DNA of 64,000 nt from Lingula anatina (lineage: Eukaryota > Brachiopoda > Lingulata > Lingulida > Lingulidae): assembly GCF_001039355.2 (NCBI RefSeq), contig NW_019775384.1, positions 90,810 to 154,809 of the forward strand, in the 5' to 3' direction. Under the pieces are notes generated by a model. That model saw only the letters and a list, made by a program, of their open reading frames with translations. It had not been told where the DNA came from and did not search any database. The translations under genes and the position numbers were made by a program. How positions within the stretch are numbered: the first letter of the stretch is position 1; the number at the start of each line of letters is the position of its first letter. This document shows, piece by piece, positions 1 to 10,385 of the stretch.

Positions 1-412
1 CTTAGCACATTTGAATAAAAGAAACTGTTGGCCCAGTGTTTTTTTGTCAAACCACATGAAAAAGAAATCACTTTAACAGTTAATGTTACTCATCTGCCAC
101 CAAATCTAGCGATTTTTGAGGAGTAAATATGAATGAAGTCTGTTGATCATGATAAAATGACAAGATGAAGATTTTTGGTAAAATAATTTGCATTCTCTGC
201 AAGCATGTCTATTTTCAGAATATATACATGTAGCTGAATTTACTTCCTGTTCATGTAACATTTATGGAGTCTCAGAAAACGCACAAAGATAATGTCTCAA
301 AAGGATAGTAAAAATGCCCTTTGTTAAATGACCAACACACCTTAAACAAGAGGTACCAAACATTTCCAATTTAAAAAACAATTACATCAATCTGCAGAGT
401 ACACGGCCTTAC
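1..412. other. Intron following exon 32b; no exon seen
   Basis: AT-rich intronic sequence. The remaining C-terminal part of the protein (the family's L-F-x-(V/M)-V segment and hydrophobic/GPI tail) is not encoded here and should lie beyond the left edge. Confidence 0.6.
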
Positions 413-626
413 CTTGTGCACTCCTCGCACTCTTTCAAGATATTTACACTCTCATCGTTCTCTTGCACAGAGTCATAGCGTACGAACACCACTTCGCAGG
501 GCATGTTTATTATTGTAGGAGTTGAAGAGAAGGAAAAATCGTAAGGATTGGTTTCAATTTGGTTACAATACGAGCCTGGGGGCATGGACTCATAGTCTAA
601 ATTACTGCAGTCCACTATCTCCTCAC
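413..626 (-). CDS. CACNA2D3-like: alpha2/delta exon 32b (alternative Cys-rich C-terminal exon)
   Basis: Encodes GEEIVDCSNLDYESMPPGSY, then a linker and MPCEVVFVRYDSVQ, ending LKECEECTR. The PCE...ECEECTR part parallels exon 32a and the family's C...DCGNCSR. It adds an N-terminal block with two extra cysteines. Phase 1/2, acceptor CCCCACAG|GT, donor ACAAG|GTAAGG. Splicing 32a into 32b stops at once, so they look mutually exclusive. The 3' partner exon lies outside the window. Confidence 0.9.
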
Positions 627-1213
627 CTGTGGGGGCAAAAAATATGGAAAAATACAATCAGGGGTGTGTGTTTCAGGTGGCACACTGGCAGTCCAACCAC
701 TAACACTAAAAGAGAGAAGGCCTGCAGCGATGTGATGTTGTCTCTTTTAGTGTCATTGGTTGAACAGAATATTGGGGGAGGCTGAATCTGATTGTCCTTA
801 GTGATGAATGAAAAAATTCCAAAACACTGTGCCTGAGAAAAGTTGTTTTTAGGATGTGGTCATGTAGAAATAAATTTTAGTTCTACTAAGTAATTCCTAA
901 ATGATATCACAAAAATTGCTCAAATTGCTTGTTGAGCATATTTTTTAGTCTGTTTGTGGAAAAAAAATTTTCATGTTCCATTTTAGGAGCAGAGCAGCCT
1001 TCCCAAAGATTGGGTAAACCCTACAATATTGGGCAATTTCTACATTCCACTTGTTGTAAAAAAACATTTTTGAAAAAAAAAAAAAAAAAAAAAAAAAACT
1101 TTTTGTAAGAAATTGCACCATTGTAAAGTTTACCCTTCTAATCTCTACTTCAACCACACCTTAGCTTGTCTTGCATTGTGTACCCTCTAGTGGGCAGTGC
1201 GTGACTTACGTAC
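627..1213. other. Intron between alternative exons 32a and 32b
   Basis: Contains an A-rich homopolymer at about 1073-1099. No other feature seen. Confidence 0.6.
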
Positions 1214-1337
1214 TTTGAGCAGAACTGACATAGTGGCAGGCTCCTGACCACAGGATCGTACTGATCAGGAAGGTTTAGCGTGGTAAGAGTGCTAACACGG
1301 TCACATGGTCGAGTTATTGGCTGCTGAGGGATGTGAG
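1214..1337 (-). CDS. CACNA2D3-like: alpha2/delta exon 32a (alternative Cys-rich C-terminal exon)
   Basis: Encodes AHIPQQPITRPCDRVSTLTT and ends SLPLCQFCSK. It matches the PC(D/E)...C-x-x-C-(S/T)-(R/K) module that precedes the anchor in alpha2/delta. Phase 1/2 with donor TCAAA|GTACGT; a second overlapping donor four bases on, TAC|GTAAGT, would give phase 0. The phase-2 choice makes it equivalent to exon 32b. Acceptor TTGTAG|CT. Confidence 0.88.
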
Positions 1338-2749
1338 CTACAACAAACATCAACGAGCTACATGTATATCATGGGAGGAGAGCATTCAAGGGTCATTTGA
1401 AAAAAAGCAATGATACAAGTTCAAATATATGTATACAATATTCACTTCTAAGCAAGCAAAAGCTATTGGGAAGCATGCAAAGATTTCTGTCAGCTCATAT
1501 ATGTAATAAAAACACTTAATATTTGGACTCTAAAACCACCTTTTGTTTTAACATGTATGACTTTCTAAAATATATTTTTCTTTATTATTTTGTACATTCT
1601 TCAGATGTTTGGCATATGGATAGCACACACACACTTTGGGTCAAAGTATTTCAATAAAATTAATCAGTTCATGATAATGTGTTACCTTGTAGAAATTGTA
1701 CATTATACACCATTTTTATCTCTCTTCCAAAAAAAAAAAAATTGTAAAATGCATAACCCTATATTAGAAAAACTTTCAATTCACTTTTTTTATGTTTTAA
1801 TACTTCTGATGCCTTTTAAGCAATTCACTTTATCATTTCTGTCTAACCACTTTTGCTCATTCCAAATGCTTATTTATTCCCCCCCTTTAAAAAGATCAGA
1901 GCTATTCATCTATTCTAAAACTCATAAAATCAATATGCCTGTAACTCTTTTTAATGTCAAAAGAAAATGCCATTTTTTTTATTAGTAAGTTAGTTGCAAA
2001 GAAAGCAGAGCAAACTAAAGACCAGTTAATATTTTTTAGGAATACCAGCCAAAATATGAAATGAGTGTCAACCAAAGATGTTATCAAAATTATTTTTCCA
2101 AACACAGCAAACAAATGCACCAAACCGTTAGCACAGCATATAAAAATGTGACAGTAACTATACAAATAGGAAACAGCAAATAAAATCACAGAAATTGCCC
2201 AAAATAATTTTTCTTCAATCATGCTCAGTATAAACTTTCCAAAAGAATACAACTGTATGAATTGATATTTTTGACAACCAATTTTACTTTGAAAAGAATC
2301 ACAATTTTGCAATAAACTTTTTTTTTTTTCTGTTGATTTTTCTTTAGTTTTTTTAGATTCCCACTGTAACAACAGTAATGTGTTTAAGAAAAATAATCCA
2401 GAATCACTCATGAAAATCTGTTTTGGCCTGCTTTTTCATACATGTATATGTCATTCCTATCTTTTTATGAAAATCATCACAAAATAATTTGTGATAAAGT
2501 TGATATTCAACTTATTCAAAATAATTTTCCATTTCTTCCATTGAAATCAATAGGTCCATTTTTTGGTATATTTCATAAACTGGGCATTTTTGCTTTTCAG
2601 TCCACAATGTACCAGTATGCTAAAACTACAAAATAAAACCATTGTCCACTGCAAACAACGAAGCCTTTTCCACTCAAAAAAATGCACTCTAGAAAACACA
2701 TCAACAAAGGGGACTGAACACAATCACACTCAAAACAAGGCAAATATAC
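1338..2749. other. Intron between exon 31 and exon 32a
   Basis: AT-rich, with T and A runs near 1729-1740 and 2320-2330. Open frames here are AT-driven and have no coding character. Confidence 0.6.
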
Positions 2750-3279
2750 CAGGTTGAGGTGCATGTGTGGTCTCTCCTATCAAAATGGGTATCTCGGTGG
2801 TAGTTATATTAGGTGTATGCATGTCCGCCATGCCAGTTTCACTTTCACTTTCTTCAGAGCTTAGGGTAGTGGGTTTCAGAGGGGGGAGTACCTGAGTGCA
2901 CCCACAAGGGTTGTCCATGTAGAGTTGTGCTGTGGGGGTTTCACCTGCGACTTTGTACTTGTTGTTGGTTTCTGTGTTGTTGTTGTAGTTGTTTTGGTGG
3001 TGGTGGGTTCAACACTTGTTGGTTTCATTGTTGTTGTTCTGGCTTTTGCTTTTGTGGTTTTAAAATCTGATGCTTGTGTTACAGGCATGGGAACAGTTGT
3101 TACTTCTGACATAACATATGAAACATTGTTTGGATCTAGCTGCACAGTTCTCTTTGGTGTGGTGGGAGTATAGTTCTGTTTTCCTGCAGTGTCTGCGTCG
3201 ACAATGCTACTAACTTGTGCAAGCTTAATGTTAGTGTTGTTAATTACAATGTCGTTCCTTTGCGGTGGGATACTAGCAC
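2750..3279 (-). CDS. CACNA2D3-like: alpha2/delta exon 31: Thr-rich mucin-like insert, with an apparent 1-nt frameshift
   Basis: The exon opens (S)ASIPPQRNDIVINN and becomes very rich in Thr, Pro, Lys and Ser (for example TTTMKPTSVEPTTTKTTTTT). It then passes a C6 tract (2881-2886) where the frame ends in RYSPL-stop, while the +1 frame continues as LKPTTLSSEESESETG to HAPQP and donor CCTG|GTATAT. The exon is 530 nt; one more base would give phase 1/1, which both flanking sides require. Such a stretch suits an O-glycosylated stalk. Known alpha2/delta proteins have only a short linker here. Either the assembly lost a base, or this allele truncates the protein before its membrane anchor. Confidence 0.8.
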
Positions 3280-3735
3280 CTGAGGTGAGCAATAAATAAA
3301 AAAATACCATACAATAATGAGGATACAAATGTTGAGGGTGTCATGCAACAATAATGCATATACATTTCATTTCATTAAAACAGTGTGCCTAGGGCCATGG
3401 TCTCTTTCTTTCAAATGGTTTCTGAAAGATTGATATATTAGATTGTTATTAAATTGCATGTGTTGAATTTGATTTTGAAGTGGCTTTAAAGGACAGAATA
3501 AAACACATGACCTTAAGCACTCCCTTCTCTCCCCCCCCCCCCCAAAAAAAAAAAAAGTTTTACAGCACTCAGTTCTCCATATTGCATCTCCTGCTTTAAT
3601 TTCATTCCATTTGTGAAAATGCATAAGTATAGGATTTAGGGCAAATACATATTCATATCAAAACATTTTTCTATTGAACTAAAGCAATTATGCAATAATG
3701 GATTCTGAAAAAGGAGCACCATAAATGGTCTTTTA

Positions 3736-3911
3736 GGCAGCGTTTAGAACAGTGGACTAACTAGTTCCATGGTCAAATATGGCCGACCCACATGAATATT
3801 TCCCTATGGATAATCTATTCCGTGTCTATTAGCAGATTGGACGGCATAGTTTTTTAGTCGATAACCATATTTGACCTTTGGACTAGTTAGTCCACTGTTC
3901 TGATTGCAGCC
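3736..3911. mobile_element. Small foldback / MITE-like element
   Basis: The arms at about 3736-3782 and 3865-3911 are inverted copies: CAGTGGACTAACTAGTTCCA on the left answers GGACTAGTTAGTCCACTG on the right. The loop is about 80 bp. No coding capacity. Confidence 0.7.
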
Positions 3912-4887
3912 TTACACTGAAGGCAAAGGAGGTATTTCTCATCAAGTGCAATTACACTCTGTATACTGAGCTGGAAGTGATCTAAAATGGCACTAATCGA
4001 TTAAGTCTAAACATTCTAAATTACCAAATGACAATGTGCTTATTTCCTTTCATAATTCATTTAAGAAAACTGTGTTTATTGTCAACAATTTGGTACCATT
4101 CCAGCCCTGAAGCAATGGTATAATTGCACGTCTATTTGGTGTCCATGCATGTTTTATGTTGAGAAGAACAAAGATTACTTGCAGCACCATCCATGCTGTT
4201 TCTTTTTAACCCCGAGTTTCACAGCAATGTCATTTACTACTGTACATTACATTAGGACGTATTCTAGTGTTTGTATCACTAATGTTTTGCTTTAATTAGC
4301 AAATCATTATGAATCCTTTCCATATACCAACACCAATCCCTGATCAGCAAAATTACCCTGCATGGCATGCTTTTTAAAATGTTCTTCATGGATTTTAGAA
4401 TTTAGAAACAAATATGTAATGCAGGACATTGTATGTCATCATGCCCTCCACATTTAGAAAGCAGAAGAATCAGAATGCCAAGCTGTGAAACTCAGGGGGA
4501 CCTACTCGCACATGTACATTGTCATGGTGCAGTGCAGCAGTGCAGTTATGGCAGACAGGAAAGAAATTTCTTTTTCTTCAGAAGAAAGAGAGGTTGTTAG
4601 TAGAAAGCCCAGATATACAGATCACCAGGCTAAGATGTGGTTTTTTGAAAATGCATGAAAAAATCCCATTTTAAATGTATAACAGATGACTACATTACAT
4701 ATCATTTGATATACAAGTTTTTTTTCTTTTGATAAATATAGCTAGAATTCCACGAAAACAGAAACTAAATGAAACTGCATCAAAAGGTAGCTTTTCTATT
4801 GTGTAAAATTAAATACAATGTGTCGTTGTTTTTCAATGAAATGGCTAAATAATAATAATTTTCTAATTTTCTTAATATTAACCTATA

Positions 4888-4889
<2 letters not shown>

Positions 4890-4951
<62 letters not shown>
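4890..4951. repeat. (AT)n microsatellite
   Basis: About 30 uninterrupted AT dinucleotides, intronic. Confidence 0.95.
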
Positions 4952-4953
<2 letters not shown>

Positions 4954-5446
4954 ATTTAAGCCTCCCTCTCCTTTCAGTATCAAACATGGCATTGGATGTA
5001 ATGATAGTAATTTCACCAAAGAAAATATCACAATGCTCAAATAACATTAAATGAATTTCCTGGAAAATATGTATGCATCATTTACCCATGCATGTGCCAG
5101 AGGGAATCAAATGATTCGTATAGATTTGGTTTCTTACGGAATATTGGTTTAAAACTGTTCGTTGATCCTTTCATAGAAAATACAATTGATAAAGAGGAGA
5201 AGATTATCTTCTTCAAGTAATCATAACAATTATTTCTATAGTGCTTATTTGTGCAGTGAAATTTACTTTATCCTCTTTAATTTGCTCCCCAATTTTTTTA
5301 CTTCTTCACATTTATCATTTATCACCAAATATTGATAAGCAGTAGTATTTACTGACATATATAATAGTTTTATCCCCAAATGTTGCCAAAAAAACAAACT
5401 TAATATTAAAGAAAAAAGACATCTTCTTGAAAATAAGACCACTTAC

Positions 5447-5505
5447 TTCTGGCAGATGTTCCACTAAAATTCCACCAATTATATAAATTAAATTCTAAGA
5501 AAAGT
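5447..5505 (-). CDS. CACNA2D3-like: alpha2/delta exon 30
   Basis: Encodes ILFLEFNLYNWWNFSGTSAR. L-F-L-(V)-E-F-N-L-x-x-W-W is a signature of alpha2delta-3. Phase 2/1, acceptor TTTCAG|A, donor GAA|GTAAGT. Its phase-1 exit fits the Thr-rich exon and also both C-terminal alternative exons, so the Thr-rich exon could be skipped in frame. Confidence 0.94.
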
Positions 5506-5982
5506 CTGAAATTAAAAGGATAAGTTTCATTTTATAATTATATGAAAAGAGAAATAAAATTAATTAAAGCAAAACAAGCTAATTTTTTACGTTGGACGAT
5601 ACCAGTTAATTCTGATAAACTAATCACCATTTCTCAGATGCAAATTATGTATTTTTGGTAAAAATAAATGAAAGATACATAAATAAAATTGAGATGCACA
5701 AATTGTTTCAGGTGTGTTGATTAAATGTATAAGATTTTAAGTTTTAGTTGCAAAGTGATTTTTTATATTCACATGTTTTACATCAATCTGATATTTGAAT
5801 CTTCTTCAGGCTGTACTAAATATCATCAGTTTATGACAAATTTTGCAATCTACTATCAATAACAAACTGATTATATTATTTCAACAATTTCATTTGATCT
5901 ATTTTAAATGCACAATTTCTGAAACAAATTGCACCCAATTTTTATTACTAACATAGGCCCCATGGCTGAGCAGTCAACTTAC

Positions 5983-6035
5983 ATTGCTAGTTCATTTAGA
6001 ATCCACTTGGTGGCAGTGATCACGCTCCAAAATGG
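5983..6035 (-). CDS. CACNA2D3-like: alpha2/delta exon 29
   Basis: Encodes PFWSVITATKWILNELA. It matches (F)-L-S-A-V-K-W-I-(M/L)-x-E-L-(V/A). Phase 0/2, acceptor TTTTCAG|CCA, donor CAAT|GTAAGT. Confidence 0.94.
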
Positions 6036-6429
6036 CTGAAAAATATAATTATTCAAAATGAACAAAAAGTGGCTTTCGAGATAGATTCTTGACCAAAAAA
6101 AGTTGTGTACAGAAAAAACTGTACTTAATACATATTATCTTATTTCAAATTTCTGCGTCAAAAATTCTTTTTTTCACTTGGTCATTGTTATTTATACCTA
6201 ACAAACTTCTGTAATTAAGTGTATGGAGATTGTTGAATATATTTTCCTTGATTCTATTCATGTTTGAGCTCTGTGTTGTATTTTTAGCTGTTATAACATC
6301 TTCTCCACCAGAAATATAGAAATACAATCAAGAAAGTTATATAATTATTGTCTGAATGACTATTCAAAATATAAGTCAACATTCAATATCAGTATTTCAT
6401 ATTGTCGTTGTCGGCAAAAGTTCACTCAC

Positions 6430-6508
6430 ATTCATCAACCTGGTGGCAAAGCTACCGCTAGTATTTTCAGCCACATCACATATTGCTTGGTAATCTATAA
6501 TATCCACA
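6430..6508 (-). CDS. CACNA2D3-like: alpha2/delta exon 28
   Basis: Encodes VDIIDYQAICDVAENTSGSF then ATRLMN. It matches (Y)-D-Y-Q-(A/S)-(M/V/I)-C, conserved in all alpha2/delta subunits. Phase 2/0, acceptor TTCCAG|T, donor AAT|GTGAGT. Confidence 0.95.
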
Positions 6509-7044
6509 CTGGAATAAACAAAAATAATCAATTTAGTTTACAATAAACATGTAGGAAAATAAAAAAATAAAGAATAGAAATGAAATAAAAAAGGTGTCTT
6601 AATGTACAATATTGGTCTGGCTTAATACAATGCCAAAAATTCAAATTGTCTTTTTTTTCACCCAGGGTTTCGGGCTCACTGCAATCTTATTGCTATTATC
6701 AGTCTGCCTAATATTCAATATTCAATATACTGGAAACTCAGGGTGAAAGATAACAAGGCTCAAAACAATTATCTGATTAGAATTATTTCACAGGTGATGA
6801 AAGTTGCAGTGATGTACTAAACAAGAAATTCATAAGGGCAAACAAATATGAAAATTTAGCATTCGTATTTTATAAAACAAACATGCTCGTCTATCAGTGT
6901 TTGTTCACCAAAATGAATAACATAAACAACTGTTTTCTTTAGACAACTCAAATATAACAGTTACAATTTTCATATTTACACAATATTAAGATATAAAATA
7001 TATCAAAAGCAAATCAGTTATAAAAATATATGTAAAATGCTTAC

Positions 7045-7142
7045 GTTTTAAAAACATTTTCGTCTGTACTGGCCTGACTTCTGATCTGTTCAGACAATTT
7101 ATTCATGAGTGGACCATCCACCTCTCCCAGGAAAAGGCCAGA
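7045..7142 (-). CDS. CACNA2D3-like: alpha2/delta exon 27
   Basis: Encodes SGLFLGEVDGPLMNKLSEQI then RSQASTDENVFK. (G)-x-F-(F/L)-G-E-(I/V)-(D/E)-(G)-x-(L/V)-M-x-x-L is the conserved segment after the Cache fold. Phase 0/2, acceptor TTTTAG|TCT, donor AAAC|GTAAGC. Confidence 0.95.
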
Positions 7143-7153
7143 CTAAAATGGAC

Positions 7154-7237
7154 ATAATATAATATAATATAATATAATATAATATAATATAATATAATAT
7201 AATATAATATAATATAATATAATATAATATAATATAA
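7154..7237. repeat. (AATAT)n pentanucleotide microsatellite
   Basis: About 16 copies of AATAT, immediately 5' (in transcription) of exon 27, within about 15 bp of its acceptor. Confidence 0.95.
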
Positions 7238-7458
7238 CAGCAGACCTCAAATATTACCAACTGGTATTAACTGTGCATTTGCATTTAATGTACTGAAATA
7301 TGGAAGTCCCTGTTCAGTATAATGACAATAAATAGTTGACCTGTATGATAGATTTAATAGTAATATAGCCGTGTAATTAATAAAAGTTCAAAATGCACGG
7401 TTATTCAAAACTGAATACAGAAAAAAGACAAATAGGACTCTTTTCCTTCAGTACTTAC

Positions 7459-7521
7459 AATGTTTTCATTCTCTGATACAACGATGAACCCATTTTCATC
7501 AATCAGAAAACAGTCGAGTGT
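7459..7521 (-). CDS. CACNA2D3-like: alpha2/delta exon 26, second identical copy
   Basis: The same 63 nt as 8061-8123, with the same flanking splice sites, inside a ~0.6-kb tandem duplication whose two copies meet at the N at 7862. Both copies are phase 0/0, so either or both would keep the frame, but two would repeat a Cache strand that the family has only once. The likely cause is two uncollapsed haplotypes; a genuine exon duplication is possible. Confidence 0.75.
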
Positions 7522-8060
7522 CTGAAAAAAAAAAAAAAAAAGCACATGAATAAAAACAAAAAGAATGAAGCAGAACACAAATTTGGCTAGGTCTATGAAA
7601 AGTTGGAGTGGGTGGGGGTAGTTCATTCTAGAACAGGAGGTTTTGGAGCTACAGTCTTGAAAGTTTCTAAATCCTAATTCAAGCTTCTTTTCATCATTCA
7701 AATTTAGTTATTAGGTCTCAATTTCTGTTTGAGTGAATATTCTAACACAAAATATTAATTTGTCAAAAACAGTGCTTTACATTAAAAAACCTAAACCCTA
7801 TGATCCCTGGCTCTGTATTATATTGCTATGCAATTATAAATAAAATAAAATAAAATTAAATNCATTTGCATTTAATGTACTGAAATATGGAAGTCCCTGT
7901 TCAGTATAATGACAATAAATAGTCTACCTGTATGATAGATTTAATAGTAATATAGCCGTGTAATTAATAAAAGTTCAAAATGAACTAATTCATGTTGCAT
8001 GGTTATTCAAAACTGAATAAAGAAAAAAGACAAATAGGACTCTTTTCCTTCAGTACTTAC

Positions 8061-8123
8061 AATGTTTTCATTCTCTGATACAACGATGAACCCATTTTCA
8101 TCAATCAGAAAACAGTCGAGTGT
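8061..8123 (-). CDS. CACNA2D3-like: alpha2/delta exon 26, copy 1 in transcript order
   Basis: A 63-nt exon encoding TLDCFLIDENGFIVVSEN then ENI. It matches (N/L)-C-(Y/F)-L-I-D-(N/E)-(N)-G-F-I-(L/V)-V-S-E. Phase 0/0, acceptor after an A/T-rich tract, donor ATT|GTAAGT. A copy with identical sequence and splice sites lies at 7459-7521. Confidence 0.93.
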
Positions 8124-8481
8124 CTGAAAAAAAAAAAAAAAAGCACATGAATAAAAACAAAAAGAATGAAGCAGAACACAAATTTGGCAAGGTCTATGAA
8201 AAGTTGGAGTGGGTGGGGGTAGTTCATTCTAGAACAGGTTTTGGAGCTACAGTCTTGAAAGTTTCTAAATCCTAATTCAAGCTTCTTTTCATCATTCAAA
8301 TTTAGTTATTAGGTCTCAATTTCTGTTTGAGTGAATATTCTAACACAAAATATTAATTTGTCAAAAACAGTGCTTTACATTAAAAAACCTAAACCCTATG
8401 ATCCCTGGCTCTGTATTATATTGCTATACAATTATAAATAAAATAAAATAAAATTAAATTAAATTAAAAATAAAATCCTAC

Positions 8482-8735
8482 ATCATTGGCACAAGAGGAG
8501 TTGCACGTGACATTGCTGGTTCCAGGAGACTCAAAGCACTCCGCGGTGGAGTTCATCATAATTTCCCGGAAAAGCTGCAGTTTGATCTGCAGCCCTATCA
8601 CAGCTGCCAATGCCTGGTTGGTTTGGTTGGCGAGGTTTTTTGGATTTGGTCCTCCAGAACCTGAAGAGGTTTTTGGCGGGTGAAGGAAGATGCCTGTACT
8701 CCCCGTTATCACAGTTTCATTTGGTGGAAAGAGAC
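8482..8735 (-). CDS. CACNA2D3-like: alpha2/delta exon 25 (second Cache module, long exon)
   Basis: About 85 residues starting SLFPPNETVITGSTGIFL. It contains a Ser/Gly/Pro linker, then NQALAAVIGLQIKLQLFREI and a Cys-rich end, ECF...VTCNSSCAND. (V)-(V/A)-A-V-(V/I)-G-(I/L)-Q-(M/I)-K-L-x-(F/L)-F matches alpha2delta-3, and the cysteines match the C-x-x-x-C-x-x-x-C cluster before the NCYLID strand. NET, NQT, NST, NVT and NSS are sequons. Phase 1/0, donor GAT|GTAGGA. Confidence 0.95.
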
Positions 8736-9061
8736 CTTAAATAAGAAAAATTAAAACATTTTGGCGATGTTTTAGGAAATTTAAAAACAATACAATTTTT
8801 TGTTCGAGTTGTAAATAATTACAATGAAGTAATTTTTACATTTAATGTTTATAAACTATAAGCAGCTGTAAGACATAATACTGGCATAATGTTGCATTAT
8901 AAAACTTAACAACAAAAACTGTGATGATAAGATTTTCACAAAAAATAAGTTTATTTTTTAATTTTTGGATTATCAAACTGAACATGGCATTTCATGAAAA
9001 GACTCTGATTGAATCACATAAAACCATGAAATGTTACATGAAAAACACAGGATATACTTAC

Positions 9062-9165
9062 TAGCATTGCGCGGGACAGAAAATACAAATGTGTCATTTC
9101 CTGCATCTGCTGCTCTCTCATAATACAGATCTTTTATTGTGTTTATCTGGGTTTGTACAAAATAT
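9062..9165 (-). CDS. CACNA2D3-like: alpha2/delta exon 24 (second Cache module)
   Basis: Encodes DLYYERAADAGNDTFVFSVP followed by RNA. It matches (L)-W-Y-(R/E)-R-A-A-(E/D)...F-V-(Y/F)-S-(I/V)-P, with sequon NDT. Phase 2/1, acceptor TTTCCAG|A, donor GCTA|GTAAGT. Confidence 0.94.
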
Positions 9166-9746
9166 CTGGAAATGACAGGATAAACACTGTGACAACTTTC
9201 TTTCATATACTTATTATATAAAAAAACAACTGTTACTTATATTCAACAACCTGTCATTCACTCTTTCTACTGCAAAAGATAAAAAAAAACCATGCATTCT
9301 GCTCAAATGTAGACATTATATGTTTATTGAACCATCCACCAAAAATAAAAAAAATACCCCCCATCTTTTGCAAGTGAAACTGTATATTTTATCTGGCTGT
9401 GCCAAAACATTTAAAGCCTAATATATCTCTTAGCCAAGAATACACAGTTACCACAGTAACTGAATGAATTCACAATTTTGCCAGTTCAGCTTCAACTTTA
9501 CTTTGATTTGGCATGGAGCCAGTGTTTATGTTGCAGACTCTTTTTTAATTATTTTTACCATCCAGAATTAAATGAAACAGGTAAAAAATACCCATCTTAG
9601 CCATTTCTATCTTCCTAACTATATCTTTATTGATCCATCCTCCATTTTTGACTGTCTTCCAACAGAATCAATGTAAACTTTAAAATTCTTACTGTCTTCT
9701 GGAAAACCCAGAAGATGGCTTCTGTCCGCCCCTGATTTATACTTAC

Positions 9747-9827
9747 TCATCAGTTAACTGTTCTGTATTTTTATAAAATCTTGTGACACCGTGTCTTGTG
9801 CCCATGAAAACAAGCTCAACTCCTGGT
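9747..9827 (-). CDS. CACNA2D3-like: alpha2/delta exon 23 (second Cache module)
   Basis: Encodes PGVELVFMGTRHGVTRFYKN then TEQLTD. V-(E/A)-x-x-F-(L/M)-G-T-R-x-G-(L/V)-(S/T)-R is a clear family motif. Phase 2/2, acceptor TTTCAG|A, donor TGA|GTAAGT. Confidence 0.95.
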
Positions 9828-10233
9828 CTGAAATGGAAAGCAAACTTAATATTTTTAAAAGATTAAAAAACCTTTTCTCTTCTGAATACAGCAAATTTTT
9901 ACAAAGTTTTACATGTTTAGGAAACAAAAAGGAATTGAATCCTTGACTGCATAAAGAGTGCAGAAAGTAATATGTACTGTAGATAATTCAATATATAAAA
10001 GAAAACGAAAATTGCATGCTTTCCACATGTTAATGCCTGTGAGCTAAACGTGGGAGAATAACAGACAAGGCAAAAAGCACAGAAATTGATGCACAAAGCC
10101 ATTGTCTTCTTCTGAAACACAGGTATATGAAATTATTTTCAGCTTGTATTAAATAATTATCATATATGATCCAACTACCAAGTTAATGGACATTTTTGCT
10201 CATTTAGATCTTCAATTGTCTTTGACAACTCAC

Positions 10234-10333
10234 TCTTTGGTAAGGTTCCAGCCGTTACATCCAATTTCAATGGCCAGCATGGGATGGGTGACAGAGATAT
10301 CATAGAGGATACGGGACATCAACTCCTCATCAC
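10234..10333 (-). CDS. CACNA2D3-like: alpha2/delta exon 22
   Basis: Encodes CDEELMSRILYDISVTHPML then AIEIGCNGWNLTK. It matches C-(D/N)-x-(E/D)-L-(I/M)-x-x-(V/I)-L-(F/Y/L)-D-(A/I) and a W-x-x-x-x sheet. NLT is a sequon. Phase 1/2, donor AAGA|GTGAGT. Upstream in the intron is an AAT repeat that ends next to the acceptor. Confidence 0.92.
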
Positions 10334-10335
10334 CT

Positions 10336-10336
<1 letters not shown>

Positions 10337-10385
<49 letters not shown>
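10337..10385. repeat. (AAT)n microsatellite beside exon 22
   Basis: About 16 AAT units ending a few bases from the exon 22 acceptor; on the transcript it reads (ATT)n and may act as part of the polypyrimidine region. Confidence 0.95.

Larger units (their letters stand above)
3280..5446. other. Intron between exons 30 and 31, with a foldback element and an AT microsatellite
   Basis: Holds a small inverted repeat at 3736-3911, a C/A homopolymer pair at 3531-3555 and an (AT)n tract at about 4890-4951. No exon supported. Confidence 0.6.
7276..8459. repeat. CACNA2D3-like: Tandem duplication of ~590 bp carrying exon 26, joined at an N
   Basis: 7276-7861 and 7863-8459 are nearly identical. Differences include a ~13-bp extra segment near 7983 in the second copy and a 3-bp difference in the AACAGG(AGG)TTTTGG stretch. 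The copies meet at the single N at 7862. Allele-like differences plus an N at the seam point to an assembly join of two haplotypes. Confidence 0.9.
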
